From Phoronis australis (taxonomy: Eukaryota > Phoronida > Phoronidae), in NCBI GenBank assembly GCA_002633005.1, contig NMRA01000167.1, forward strand, positions 683,124 through 747,123: a stretch of DNA of 64,000 bases, written 5' to 3'. The first letter of the stretch is position 1. Every line of letters begins with the position of its first letter. Shown piece after piece: positions 46,085 to 58,162 of this stretch. A model generated the notes under the pieces. That model made no database searches. It was not told the origin of the DNA and saw nothing but the letters and a program-made list of their open reading frames with translations. The position numbers and the translations under genes were made by a program.

Positions 46085-46730
46085 GCTCCATAAAATGTCA
46101 ATCCCTCATTGTGGTTGTGTTGGTCACTCGCGCTGGTGCAGCTGGCCAAGTTGGTGCCACATGTGTTTGATAGGGTTCAAGTCTGGGCTGCATGCAGACC
46201 ATTCCATTATCTGTGTACTCCCACGTGGCGCAAATGGTCTGTCACAAGCCTAGGGGTGAACTTTGTCATCTTGGAAGGTGGAATTAGTTCTCATACGTTG
46301 AAGAGTAGTGATTGCCTCTGACTGCAGGATGTCGTCTCGGTATTTTTTTTAAATTTAGGTTGTCATGAATGGTGGTGACATTGCCTGGCAAAAACGGGGA
46401 AATTTGCCACATTCACTTTAAGACTAAGCCTTCTTTGGCAGCAAAGTTACTGAGCACTTTTTATCAAAAGTTTATTGACAAAATGTAGGATTGCTGGAAA
46501 GGGGAATGGCGGAGCTTTCTACTGGTATGCTGTAGGATATAAATAAACCATAAGTAATGAAAACACGGACAAGTTTACACAATTTTCCTAGCTTTTGTTG
46601 AGGTGTTCATATTGCTTTACAGTCAAAATGACATTTTTAAATAATGTTTACCTGAATCCTCTGAGCAGAGTTCAATCATTGTCGGGAGAGGTCCATAAAA
46701 TATACATCCCTCAAGTGAAATGTGGTGACT
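46003..46730 (+). repeat. Direct repeats flanking a Tc1 remnant
   Basis: Bases 46003-46120 and 46613-46730 share CTTTACAGTCAAAATGAC, TTTACCTGAATCCTCTGAGCA and CCATAAAAT blocks in the same orientation. Confidence 0.65.
46085..46330 (-). pseudogene. Tc1/mariner transposase C-terminal remnant
   Basis: Minus-strand pieces read FQDD, then EWSACSPDLNPIKHMWHQLG. These match the FQDDNARPH and the W-(P/S)-A-x-SPDLNPIEH-x-W motif carrying the last catalytic residue (DD34E family; here E is K). Stops are present. It is a dead fragment of a cut-and-paste transposase. Confidence 0.7.
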
Positions 46731-48319
46731 TGGGCAGATAGCTGATCAAGAAGGAACTTAGTACATAATTATTATTTTAGTTTTTTGTACACAACTGAAA
46801 TGTTTAGTTTCCACATCTGATTTTATGTTTGGCAGAAATGCGTGAACATTTCTCAGATGACTGTGTACACCTTACTCGCCAAAGTCACAGACAAAAATTG
46901 ACAGCCTCTCACTTGAAATTGTCAACATTTTCTACCAGAGTAGACTAGAGTTTCAGTCCTCCGTCAAGGTTAGCATAAACCTGTGGATTCCCCTTTCTCA
47001 TTAATTAAATTATGTGAAGTTATGTGCTGTGATTCTTTTCTCATCCACTCAGCTCCTATAAATGCCAACATTTCCCCATGAACTCTGAGAGCAGAAAAGC
47101 AAGGTTTATCATGCCTAAAGTACAGTACGTCATCTTCAGTAGCTGCTGTTGCAGTAGTCATATTTACTGTGGTCCTGGTAATACAATAGTCATGGTTGCA
47201 TACAGTCAGCATGCCCGTGTTCTTTGACATTATGAAACACATCTCACAGTGTCCATGCTAGGGTAAAATTTTACTAACTTCAGACCAAAAAGATTGGCAT
47301 GGTTGGTATGATTGGCGTCCATCCATTTGTTTCGCGTCTGTCCCGGGTCTGCAGCTGTATTTCCTAAACTGCTCGTAAGATCGACATGAAATTTTGGAGA
47401 TGTGTGTTTCTATGAAGGTGATGATGAGTTATGACGACTTTTGTACAAAGTCAGCTCTGATATTTTCCATCTATAGAGTAAATTCCACTTGGAGACTATA
47501 GTTAAAACTGTCATGCATACTTCTCTAGTATCCCTGACTTTTGGCGGTCTGCGTTGTTCCACTTTTTTAAGATTTCCCGTTCCACCACACCATCATAATA
47601 TGCGCCACTTTTTGACAGACGTGACAAAATTTACAACTGTTTGCCTATTTTTGGACAGTTCTGACTTTTGCTGTTCCCCCTAGTTGTAGTTGTATTGGAT
47701 AACATGATTTCTAAAGTCTATTTGTCAGTTTACTCCAATCTGTTGGTCTGTTTACATGACGAATTGTTTCTGTCAGCCATGTCTCTTTTTGTCTTTAGGT
47801 GTTACAGCGATTGCACAGGTATCTGGTACTGTGATGGGAGATTGCATTGTCCCTGGTACATATTGCGGTTTGAACATGGTACCTCTCGCTTGTCAATCGT
47901 ACTCTTTTTAGGAATGCTATGACATGTGAAGATGACCTGGGAAATGACTGGCCTTAAAATGCTGCGCCAGTGGCAATGAGTTAAAGACTAGTGTAAAACT
48001 AATAGATTTCAAGGATGGTGTTACTAATAACATCACCTCAAAATTTGCAGATATCTTTATTGGACAATAAAGTGTTCATTTTCGATGTCGGCCTCTGCCA
48101 TTAACCCTTGCATGGTTAAGGCAGCACTGGCATGGATTATTGGATGGATCTGATTGCTGTTGTGATGCCCTGATTGTAATTTAGTTCTATTTAGAGCAAT
48201 TACCAGAAATGCATTTCTCAATTTCCCAGGTGATGACGACTGCACAATTAAGGCCCCTATATCTTTGCCATTTTTCTATCAATGTCTTTTATAATCCATT
48301 CAGTATGAGTATAATATAA
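46731..48319. other. No gene seen
   Basis: No supportable exon, RNA gene or terminal repeat in this AT-rich stretch. Confidence 0.45.
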
Positions 48320-48557
48320 AAATAAAGAGCAATGTTTCGCCAGCGTCCGCTGGCTTTTTCAAGCCTGTGTGACCTCTGGGGGATTAGGTTGGAGTTGATT
48401 AAATCATCAGGTGCGTGATCGATTGAATCACACCTGCCGGTCAGGACTCTGACTTAAGTTTCCCACCAATTTGCTCAACTCCGACCTAATCCACCAGAGG
48501 TCGCACAGGCTTGAAAAAGCCAGCAGATGCTGACGAATTGTTGCCCTTTTATTTCAG
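48320..48557. mobile_element. Fold-back MITE, ~80-bp arms
   Basis: The left arm contains GCTGGCTTTTTCAAGCCTGT and GACCTCTGGGGGATTAGGTTGGAGTTGA. The right arm (from about 48476) is its complement with a few changes. The spacer is about 80 bp. No coding content. Confidence 0.8.
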
Positions 48558-49157
48558 ATAAGTTAAGTAAATAACGACTCATAATTTTCTGTGTATTTGT
48601 CATCTCTGATGCACAAGGTTGGGTGCAGGTGAACAGCCTGCATTGCCCTTAATTCCTCAAAACATTACCTTGTGCTATGTATAATATGTTATGGGAAGGT
48701 GGAAGGCTTATAGGAGTGGGTAATACATTTGTAAAATCCCACTGAATGGATGTTTAAGCAATTAAAGGAGAATGCCACCCGATTTAATTAGACATTTTTG
48801 CCGTCTTAAGCAGTCTATATCCACATCGCCTCGCACACGGTCGATCTTACCTTGCCAAGAGGTGTCGCGTTAAGCTGTGAGGAACATGAGAAACGACGCT
48901 AGCGACGTCAGTGGTTCATATGCAGAGAGAATGCCGCTGTGTTGTGGTGCATCGTTCCCGCTTGTCCGAACTAGGCAGCTGTGAAGAAATCGGGTATATC
49001 GGGTTTTTTACTTCCTCGAGAGTCCGAAATGTTTGGGAAGTGGCTCATGGTAGTGAAGAATGAATTGTACGCTGTAAATAGCAAGTATGAGGCCGTGAAA
49101 CAACTCCGTGTCTGTGGCCTGCAGACATCGACAGTGCCTGACGGAATGCCGGCTTAC

Positions 49158-49306
49158 CGGCCAAATAACTCCATACGTTCCGTTGTCTGAGCTAGTTCAC
49201 GAAGCCTCTCTAGTATTTCTTCATCACTGTATTCCTGTTCGAATTGATAGCCTGTAAAACTTAACGATCCACCTGCGAAGTCGGGACTGATGAGCTCTAG
49301 CTCGTC
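49158..49306 (-). CDS. Possible exon, P2X7-intracellular-like N-terminal segment
   Basis: On the minus strand an acceptor (CCAACTTAG, just above 49306) precedes an open stretch reading DELELISPDFAGGSLSFTGY, then QFEQEYSDEEILERLRELAQ and TTERMELFGR, which ends at a donor (GGCCG|GTAAG). The GYQFEQEYSDEE pattern recalls the start of the P2X7-like C-terminal domain proteins that are multiplied in many invertebrate genomes. The zinc-binding part was not found next to it. Family assignment is a guess. Confidence 0.3.
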
Positions 49307-49331
49307 CTAAGTTGGGATTGCGAGTTGCCAT

Positions 49332-50425
49332 GTTGGTATTTATTACTGAGCGTTCTGTTTTTAAATGAATTATTCTCACCCTAACCAATACTTACATAAA
49401 ACTGAAACAAAGTCTATCTCATTAGATGCAGTTTGTAATGCCTTTGGAGTGTTCGTGAGTGCAAATGATGTGAGAAGCCAGCAATGAATAAATCACTGCG
49501 TTTCCGGCTTTAGGTGCAATAAAACCAATTGACGGGACACCGCGAGGCCGTGTGAGCTCATGCTAATTTAGTGTTTGCTGGCAGAAACTGTTGTGAAACA
49601 ACTTGATTTCCATCCCACGGCCAGGTGCTAGGGGAATCTTTATTTACATTTACATTACTCAAATAATGATTGTCAATGTACAACAGTTCTGACCTAACGG
49701 GGCTGTGGCCTAAGCGGAACCTGACTTCGCGCGGTCCTCGACGAGTAAGTAGATTTGCAGTTTCATGGCTAATTCACCAACATAATCGTGTGCACACTAC
49801 AGTATAGTATTTTCTTGACTGGAAGTTTAGTTTCCACTGAACTTTGGCTGGTTTATGTTCGTGATGTCTGATCAGTTTCCGAGCCACTGGCTGGGATAAC
49901 GAGTCAATCCGGCCAGCCGCTACGGGCCAGATCGGGTTCCGAGCCACTGGCCAGGATAACAACCATTTTGTGTTTAGAACTCAAAAAATCACAAGTCTAA
50001 ACAACACAGATCTAGGTTCTCCTGTCTGTATCTCATAATAATTGTATCAAATTTTTGTAAAGCAAGACAAAACTTAAAGTAAATTACAGTATCTCTCCAT
50101 GTCTGCTAGCAGTTATTGCTCAGGTTTTACATCACCCGATTCTATAATCATAGTTACTGTTTTACATCACCCGATTCTATAATCATAGTTACTGTTTTAC
50201 AAACAGTTCGTGCATTAATGACTCCCTGTGATGGAGTAAGTGTTTGTCTCAAACCACCAGTTTGAAATTTGGCCAAGACCACATCTGCCTTTTGTCAGAA
50301 TATGAGAGAAGGGGTCTTGCCTGAAATACTTTTCGGTGTGCTATTTTGCGGCTGTCGCGTGATTTTCAGACATTGGTTGTCCCCTTGTAGCAGTCAAAAG
50401 ATCCACCCCCGAATTTACTTTACAG
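49332..50425. other. No gene seen; short tandem duplication
   Basis: A 36-bp unit (GTTTTACATCACCCGATTCTATAATCATAGTTACT) occurs twice at 50123-50201. The ANO8 exon before 50426 should lie here or further upstream, but I could not identify it. Confidence 0.5.
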
Positions 50426-50678
50426 ATGCTGCTCAAAGGTACATAGAAAGAAAACTCAACAAAGCTAAGCACTTTGTGGCGTCGAGCAAAGCATGGCTGA
50501 ATGCAATACCTACGAAGGATACAGACGTCGTAGTCCTGTTTCCGCCATCGACCGATGACAGCACCCTCGAGTGGCTGTTATCGAAACTGAAGTCTCGAGT
50601 TCCAGCCCTACAAGTGCAAGTTGTGCAACATGGTAGCACCAAGACGTCTGCCTTTTATTTGACTACTTCCTATCCAGA
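50426..50678 (+). CDS. ANO8: ANO8 exon a (N-terminal cytosolic region)
   Basis: Follows acceptor TTTACTTTACAG and ends at donor GA|GTAAGT. It needs one base from a preceding exon. It encodes RYIERKLNKAKHFVASSKAW and then a DVVVLFPPSTDDSTLEWLL strand-helix, aligned with the ANO8 KAW...DVLMTFPDTTDDHTLLWLL segment. It forms part of the cytosolic ferredoxin-like dimerisation domain in related anoctamins. The open frame upstream to 50269 is not homologous and is probably intron. Confidence 0.85.
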
Positions 50679-52370
50679 GTAAGTGGTTCAAGCTATTGAA
50701 ACCTGGTTTCCGTGTAAAATAATATCTTTGTTAGGTTTCACACCATTGTGAAATAGTCTTGCCTTAATGCACTCTCATATCAAAAGCGCTGTTATGTTAA
50801 TTGGTTTGGGAAGAATGGAAAATGGCGCAGGACCTGAGACTGAATAAGTTGGTTTGCTGGTCAGGTGTTCCAAGAAACTGACTTAAAAATTCCTATTTAC
50901 TTAAGTCTAAGATTAAGTCAGAAGTCAAAGTTAAACTTAAGATTTTTTGTGTTTTGTATTTTTTGCTGAAGGAGAGTGAACATTTAAAACCTGAAAAGAA
51001 TCCATCAGGCTGGCTGCCTGGAGTCTTCTGTTCGAATTATAATTATAATTATACTCTTACTTAATGATTGGCTAACAAAACTGCGTGATCTTATTTTATC
51101 ATGTCATTGGATGATACAATCTGATCATAGAAATTTCCAGAATTCTTACATTACACAAAACATTGGTTTTCAAAGATCCAACTGCTCAGAATTTGAAGAA
51201 TGCGTACTAAGTCTACTTTACGGGTTTTGGGATTGTCTCCCTGTAGCATGTTTTCAATTTGATTTTTTATTTCAGCGCTTAGTTGTAAGCTTGTTATTTT
51301 ATGCGATTTGACTAAGTGACTAAAAGTGACTCGAGACATAAGACATTTGATCTCAAGCTTCACTCCAGTTTCTCAGTTGATGAAGAAAGATTTAGCAAAG
51401 TAGTTGTGAGTTCACAGTTTAGGAGTAATTTTTAGAAATGATCTGATTCGTTAGCAGTTATTTTAATTTTCTCAGAGTCCTTAGACTCTCGCACAAGAGA
51501 GATTCAACTGTTTTTCAAAAACAGTTGTGCGGAGTGTTATACCATATTTCTGACTTAAGTCTTATTTCACTTTTCATGAAACTGAGCCTTGGTGTCAAAA
51601 ATATCAGTTCTTTCTTCTCGGGCATATACTTGCTCTTCCCTTTAGGAACATCCTCATTCTTAATCTTATACTTTGCTCAATTGAAACTGACTACAGTTTC
51701 ACCCCCAGATATCCCCTGAATGGCAACTGAAACAAACCCGCCACAAAACAATGAATTGCCAACATTCTTTTGAAACCTGGAGTAAGGAACAAGATGTGTG
51801 TTTTTAAGGAGAAGCGGGCAGGTTTAGTTGCACCTTTTCAAGTGTTTTGCGACCATGTCTTGGGGTCCCTTTGATATTGGATATTGAAACTTGTACAAAA
51901 AAGTGAATTTTTAAGTTGGGCTTTACGCAGTGCAGTGTCTCGTGTCTTTAGTTTGTTGCCCCATATGATATATAAAGTGCATATGGCGTATGCAATTTCT
52001 CATTTTCAAATATTTGAATGAAAGGAAACCTTACAAAGTAGCTAAGTTTACTTAAGTGATAACAACTGTAAGAATTTGTGATGTTAACTTGCCGTGTTAT
52101 CATATAGCAGCTCTATGATAGGCAAAAGGATTGCTCAACTTTCCAATATTTCAAGGTCAATGTTTTGACCCTATATTGCTCAAATTTTTAAAAAAACGTT
52201 GATTTAGAATGTTCATCAGATTCCATAAAACAAGAATGAAATAAAGCTTGCTTACTATAAAATTTTCTGGGTGCATATGACAAGATAGTGCCCATAAAAT
52301 TCCAAATTTTCTGAAACAATACTGTGTTAAAAGTGCAACAAACCTCTCACAGCTTTTGTCATAAAACATC

Positions 52371-53290
52371 CTTTTTTTCTTTTTTTAATTTTTTTTTTAA
52401 ACATTTTATTTCTAAATACACTAATATTTACAAACAATAAGATCTTTCCAAATGAAACACAGGCACACACACACGCACACACACACACATATCTAAATTA
52501 CAGAAATTCACGGTTGGTCTAAAATAAATAGGCATTGATGGTTTCCCAAAAGGCAGTTTTGCGGGGTTGTATATTCCTTACTTTACAGTAATTATACAAG
52601 AAACATTGAAATTGTGAATATTTAGGAATAATCTGGCTTCTAGAACATTTGTGGATGAAATACTGGCAAATAGTTAATATGGTATTGATATCTTCAAAAT
52701 TACATCCAAAATATGCTGTCAGAATAACATTTCTATCCAAGACTAAATCGTGTTGTGCAGTTACGTAAATTAAAAGTTTCTGAATTTCACACCACAAAGT
52801 TTTCACAGAACCACATTCCACAAACATATGGTTAAAAGTCTCAACAGTTCCACAAGATGCACACTTGTCATCACTGACTAAGTTCAACTTTTTCAAAATA
52901 AGTTTTGTAAACACTTTTCTATGAATATAGAAGTACTTAAAGGTTTTAACATAAGGAGGTAACAAGAGTTTGTGTGGAAGAACATAAATTTGTTTAATTC
53001 GTTGTCTAGAGTAAATGTCAGTTAAGCTGTATTCTATATCAGGAGGCAAAACAATTTTGGAAAGCAAAATATTTTTAGAAAACAAATTAGTAATTTGGCT
53101 TGACTGGGGATGTATGCATTTTGAAATTGAAGGATCAGCTTTCAACTTAATCGCACGTCTCAAAGCAGCATAATGAATCCAATTTGAAAGCTTATATCTA
53201 TTTTTCAAAACCTCCCAAGTCAGAAATTTATTTTCAAAGTTCAAACATCCTTTTTTAGTTTGGCCACTGACCATTGTAAAATCGGTCTGG
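52371..53290 (-). mobile_element. 5'-truncated L1-like retrotransposon in an ANO8 intron
   Basis: A 251-codon minus-strand frame (53274-52519) ends with the zf-RVT pattern CASCGTVETFNHMFVECGSV followed by TLWCEIQKLL, the C-terminus of L1/Tx1-type ORF2. Downstream on the minus strand the sequence ends in an A-rich tail (T-rich at 52371-52402 on +). The long open frame indicates a fairly young or selected copy. The RT and endonuclease are missing. Confidence 0.75.
52462..52491. repeat. Short (CA)n tract
   Basis: CACACACACACGCACACACACACACA within the 3' region of the L1-like insert. Confidence 0.85.
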
Positions 53291-53621
53291 TCCTATCCTT
53301 TACCGGGATTGGAAAACATTTCTTGGCTTAAAAGAAACTTATTTAATAAGAATTTGTTCCTGCCTCAGATCATGCTCAATAGTTAACATATCACGAGAGG
53401 TTCATTTCAACAGCAAAGTGGGTTTCAGTGAAATACCAGGCATTTTACTGGTAAGTAAACATAAATTTCTACAATGGAAAAATGTAGAGTGCGGTGACGT
53501 TTCTTTGAAAAATCAACAATATGCCTGTGAAGAAATAAATATATTTTTTTACTTGTCTAGCATGTTGAATGGTGGCTTATACAGTCTTGGCCATTATATG
53601 TACAATGTCTACTTATTTAAG

Positions 53622-53857
53622 ATTTCTACTAAAGGCTGAACAGCTTGGTTTTCAAAAGCCATTGAAGCCAGAGTTTGGGGGAGGCTATCGCGAGTTCTGT
53701 TTCGAAGATCAAGACGACTTCCTTGGCATCGAAGATGCTAAGCATTTCCTGTCAAGCTTAGAGAGACAGACTATCATCCGTGATCTTCTAATGGGACTCA
53801 AGGCACAAGCTGGTGATGAGCTGGGGAGTATCACCTTTTTGGAGGAACGTGCAATCA
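53622..53857 (+). CDS. ANO8: ANO8 exon b
   Basis: Acceptor at 53620-53621 (CTTATTTAAG). This choice, rather than CTAAAG at 53634, keeps phase and restores the FLLKAEQLGF match to ANO8 SLLRGADELGL. It continues with EFGGGYREFCF and ERQTIIRDLLMGLKA and ends at donor ATCA|GTGAGT. Confidence 0.85.
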
Positions 53858-54646
53858 GTGAGTTGCATTCGAATGTATCGTTTCATTCAATGATACTTCA
53901 TTGTTTTTACCCATTGACTTCTGAACAGATATGAATCACCTGATTGTTTGTTTATCTCTCAGAATACTGTTTGGTTGATGAGGGCAAGTGGAATTCCTTG
54001 CTTTGGCGACTGAGTGAAAATGTAATTCGGGATTGCCGAGACGACATGCCATAGGTCATATACTGTGTTGACGTAATCAAGTTGTGCACTGTATGAGTAA
54101 CATTGTATGAGCTAGGCCAAAACATTTTAGAGCTGACCTTCGACAGCCAGTTGCTTTCCAAAGAATAGTTTAATTTGTCTTTTTAAAAGTTGGCAAATGT
54201 TTGGAACGGTGTGAGTGGTAAGCTTTCAATGTAGCTTCGCACCTGTTTTCCAGCTGGGTTTCACCACAACGCCAAAAAGCTAGACTTAGTTTATTGGAAT
54301 TTGTCAACCATTTTGTGTGACTGCTGTTAGTGGCAGTTACATTATTTCTGAAGTGCCTTGTTACCTCAAAGTGTACCACTGAAAGTCCATAATCCTATTG
54401 CCACCAGTGCTCCTGTTAGTCTCAAACTCAGATTCTACTTAGCACTTAAGTGTGGGGAAGATCTCAAAAGTGATGCACTTTGGTCAGATTTTTACCAACT
54501 AAACGTTGAACTGATTTGCATGCATATTTCAGCTCTAAATTTTTCTGGTTTTTCTCTCATTGTCTTTAGTTTCACCAGACAACTTTGTGATGCTAAAAAC
54601 ATCATACTTGCTTGTTACTCTCGCTTGAGCTTGAAGAATCTCTTTA

Positions 54647-55230
54647 TGCTTTTAATCCCACTGAATGAACCTACTTAATGATTGCTCAGAGAGCATCATT
54701 TTACCCTATGCATGCCTCAATGTGCAATGCCTCTCTGAAAATACAGTCACGCAATTTACTAATCTATGACTTGCAGCAATGTTTTTTGCTTGACTCTTGG
54801 TGATGAATAGTATTTTGGGTAAATACCCGGATATGCTTTTAAATGGCCACTCTCAGCACTGCTGAGGTCCTCACTGTCAATTCACTTTGCATCTATCAGG
54901 GTTGTTCCAGTAAAATCTGTGTGGGAGGGGGGGGGGCAGNTGCTTTTAATCCCACTGAATGAACCTACTTAATGATTGCTCAGAGAGCATCATTTTACCC
55001 TATGCATGCCTCAATGCGGAATGCCTCTCTGAAAATACAGTCACGCAATTTACTAATCTATGACTTGCAGCAATGTGTTTTGCTTGACTCTTGGTGATGA
55101 ATAGTATTTTGGGTAAATACCCGGATATGCTAAAATGGCCACTCTCAGCACTGCTGAGGTCCTCACTGTCAATTCACTTTGCATCTATCAGGGCTGTTCC
55201 AGTAAAATCTGTGTGGGAGGGGGGGGGCAG
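54647..55230 (+). repeat. ~290-bp tandem duplication joined at an N
   Basis: Bases 54647-54939 and 54941-55230 are nearly identical (both begin TGCTTTTAATCCCACTGAAT and end in a G run plus CAG). They meet exactly at the single N at 54940. This is likely an assembly join of overlapping ends or two haplotypes. Confidence 0.85.
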
Positions 55231-55966
55231 CAGTAGAAATAAAAATTCATGGGTGGTGGTCTTCAGAAAAAAAAAATATGGGTGGTCATTCCTGTAAGAA
55301 GTGATGTATTAAAAATGGGTGGTATTTTTTGACCTGTTAATGTTGACAGGTTGGTTACTTCAGCTGTCAAAACTCAAAAAAATGCAATTGGCGTATATGC
55401 TAACATATCCCAATACAAAAAAGCCCATATTGCCAGTGAACAGAGTGCAATATGTTCACTAAGCCATTTATCAAGTCATGGGCAACTTGATTTGAGCGAA
55501 CTGTTTGTCTGCAGTCCTATTGAATTGAAAAGTTATGCAACACTAAACTGGTGTTAACACATATAAGAAAACAGTAACATTCATTTATACTGCAGAAAAT
55601 TACAATTATGGGGTTATTGGTGCTTGGATACACTTCCAAAAAATGTAGTTAAATTCACTTAAATTACATTGATATATACTGAGTTGGATTCAGATTAACT
55701 AGCACAGCGTTTGGCTGCGACATGAGGGTTTCAAGTTCAAATATCTGAGGGCAAGTTTCAAAAAGCTACAGCTGTTAGTTTCACCTTGGTAATTCATGCA
55801 CTGCGTGCTGATAAAGCATTTGTTGTGTGCCAATATTGACATTTGCAATGAAAACAACTGACTTTCTTAACACAGCTGCCATACAGGCACAGAGGTTGGT
55901 GAACGTACAGTCACACTATTTTTAAATACATGTTAATATTAATGCAACTTCAACTGTCAGTTTCAG

Positions 55967-56205
55967 AACTGCTATCTAAGAAAGTCATATCTCAAGTATT
56001 CCCTCTTCACGATGTCAACAAACTGGAGGAGTTGCACAACACTTGGATCACACCGCTATGGCAACGCCAGCCTCTTGGCGAGATCTGTGGTTATTTTGGC
56101 TTGAAGATTGCGCTCTATTTTGCCTGGCTTGGACATTACACCAGAGCATTAGTCTTCCCGGCCATTGTGGGCATTACGTTTTTTGTGAATGCCGGAACCA
56201 GTGAG
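55967..56205 (+). CDS. ANO8: ANO8 exon c (entry to TM1)
   Basis: Encodes KKVISQVFPLHD, then QPLGEICGYFGLKIALYFAW and the first membrane helix (ALYFAWLGHYTRALVFPAIV). Acceptor TTTCAG at 55961-55966; donor GAG|GTAAAA. Ends in phase 0. Confidence 0.9.
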
Positions 56206-56526
56206 GTAAAAGTTCATAAATGACTAGAAATACACAATTTATTTCAGATATTGTAGTGAGTGTAGTTTTTTCACGAGGCTGAAAATCAGTTGAACATATT
56301 ATTATATCTAATAATTAACAAGCTGTATTTAGGTATAGGTGGCACTTAAAAGTTGATCTTCCTGCTTTGGTTCAGACCCTGATTGCCAAAACGGTTGTCA
56401 AACTAGCACATGTTCATTCAGGAACGTCATGAGAGTATGACTTGAGGTGGCCATTTCTCTCTTCAAACCTGGGATCTGGAAAGTGACTTACGACAACTAT
56501 TTCTGAAAAATAATGATATCTCACTT

Positions 56527-56894
56527 TAGCAAAAGTGCAGTCTCCAACAATATACATGGCCTGTTAGTTCCAGAGATAATTCCTAATAGCTAAAGTGCAA
56601 TCTCCAACAATATACATGGCCTGTTAGTTCCAGAGATAATTGCTAATGGCTAAAGTGCAGTCTCCAACAATATACGTGGCCTGTTAGTTCCAGAGATAAT
56701 TCCTAATAGCTAAAGTGCAGTCTCCAACAATGTACATGGCCTGATAGTTCCAGAGATAATTCCTAATGGCTAAAGTGCAGTCTCCAACAATGTACATGGC
56801 CTGATAGTTCCAGAGATAATTCCTAATGGCTGAAGTGCAGTCTCCAACAATATACATGGCCTGATAGTTCCAGAGATAATTCCTAATGGCTAAA
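56527..56894 (+). repeat. 60-bp minisatellite, ~6 copies, in an ANO8 intron
   Basis: A 60-bp unit containing AAAGTGCAGTCTCCAACAAT and ATGGCCTGTTAGTTCCAGAG repeats six times with few changes (GTTAG/GATAG variants group by copy). Confidence 0.95.
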
Positions 56895-56984
56895 ACTTTA
56901 TAAATAGTAAAGTGGGAGCCTAAGACCAAAATTTTGTCTCAAAATCTTAAGTCACTTTGATAAAACACACCCCAGGATTAACCT

Positions 56985-57390
56985 GGGCCCGGTCTCCAAT
57001 CTTTTTACTCGAAATGGAACTCGAAATTAGGTTTGGCATTTTCTACTCTACTTTTGGGCGAACTCAAGATAAGTGTCTATTATTCTATGCTCGAGTACAC
57101 AAAAACTTACGTACTAGATAATTTATTGCCCTTAGTTCACAGTTTGTAAACCCAATATTAAAGCAATAAGTTCAAGTTTGAACTCGAAATTTCGAGTTTT
57201 TACTCGAGTTTGTGTCACGAATATAAGGGTCTTCAAAGGCAAACTTCAACTAGAAACTCATATGCATAAACTATAATGTATTCGAGCACAGTCTGATAAC
57301 CAATTCTCTTAAGTTCGCACAAAAGGAGCAGAGAAATTGCCAAAAATAATTTCGAGTTCGTTTCCAGTACAAAGATTAGAGACCGGGCCC
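56985..57390. mobile_element. MITE with GGGCCCGGTCTCYAATCTTT termini
   Basis: The left end GGGCCCGGTCTCCAATCTTT and the complement of the right end (GGGCCCGGTCTCTAATCTTT) match over about 45 bp, continuing into GAACTCGAAATTA. The interior is rich in ACTCGAAA/TTCGAGT motifs. Confidence 0.75.
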
Positions 57391-58000
57391 TGGCTGTCAA
57401 ATGTGATATTCACACTTGCTGAGTCTGCAGACTATTTAAGGAGTTTTCAAACTTTCTAGAAACTGCTGTGTGTTGGCAAGGATTATGGGCACTACTCTGT
57501 TTCAAAGTGTAATAATGTCATAATTGTAGTTGATAAAGTTTTTATAGGCTTAAACAGGGTTTAGTTGTTTTAAGTGACCATTAGATCTAAATGACTTTAG
57601 TAAGGAACTTTTGTAATGGAAATTACTGCAACTAATTGAATACCAACAGCCTCTAGGACCACTCTTGCAAGCTCACCACCTCAAACTGAATTCAGAGTGA
57701 CCCTACTATGCTGTCGTGGACTGTAGTACATGGACTGCCAGTTGTGCATATTGTCAGTGCACTAAATCTGTGGTCTTGTGCACATGCTGGGACCTATATT
57801 ATCACCTGCGTTGTCTCTATTCACTAGTGTCGTCTGCTTTGATGGACCTTCACCGTTGTTTGCTCACTAACCAGAAGCTGACATTTGCAGTGGAAGAGAT
57901 TGGTGTCTCCTATATGAATTTCATTAGAAAATATCTCAGGGGCAAACTTTGTATGGTGCCACGTATCTCCACTTTGGCTCATTATCCACTTCATTTGCAG

Positions 58001-58162
58001 TTCTGTGATGATGTGTGTTTTGTGCTCTTCGCCTTCCTCAACATATTGTGGGCGACTGTCTACCTGGAGTTTTGGAAGAGGCGGAGTTCAGAGCTGTCAT
58101 TCAAATGGGGCACCCTGGATATGGAAGATGATTTGATTGTGCAGCCACGGCCCCTCTACAAG
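58001..58162 (+). CDS. ANO8: ANO8 exon d (TM2)
   Basis: 54 codons in phase 0 on both sides. Encodes VCFVLFAFLNILWATVYLEF (TM2) and WKRRSSELSFKWGTLD, which matches the ANO8 EWKRRGAELAYKWGTLD motif, then the acidic EDDLIVQPRP loop. Acceptor TTCATTTGCAG; donor AAG|GTTTGT. The open frame upstream to 57716 is intronic. Confidence 0.9.

Noticed and set aside
50269-50425. Upstream part of the 50269 ORF as the ANO8 N-terminus
   Set aside because: It has no similarity to ANO8 and is separated from the conserved part by a clear TTTACTTTACAG acceptor.
55695-55760. tRNA-like or SINE promoter (TAGCACAGCG... GGGTTTCAAGTTCAAAT)
   Set aside because: The box A and box B likenesses are weak and too close together, and no clover-leaf or tail could be drawn.
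56527-56894. CRISPR-like array (regular 60-bp period)
   Set aside because: The whole unit repeats with no unique spacers, in an intron of a eukaryotic gene. It is a minisatellite.
56684-56929. 81-codon repetitive ORF on the minus strand
   Set aside because: It is an artefact of the 60-bp repeat being a multiple of three.
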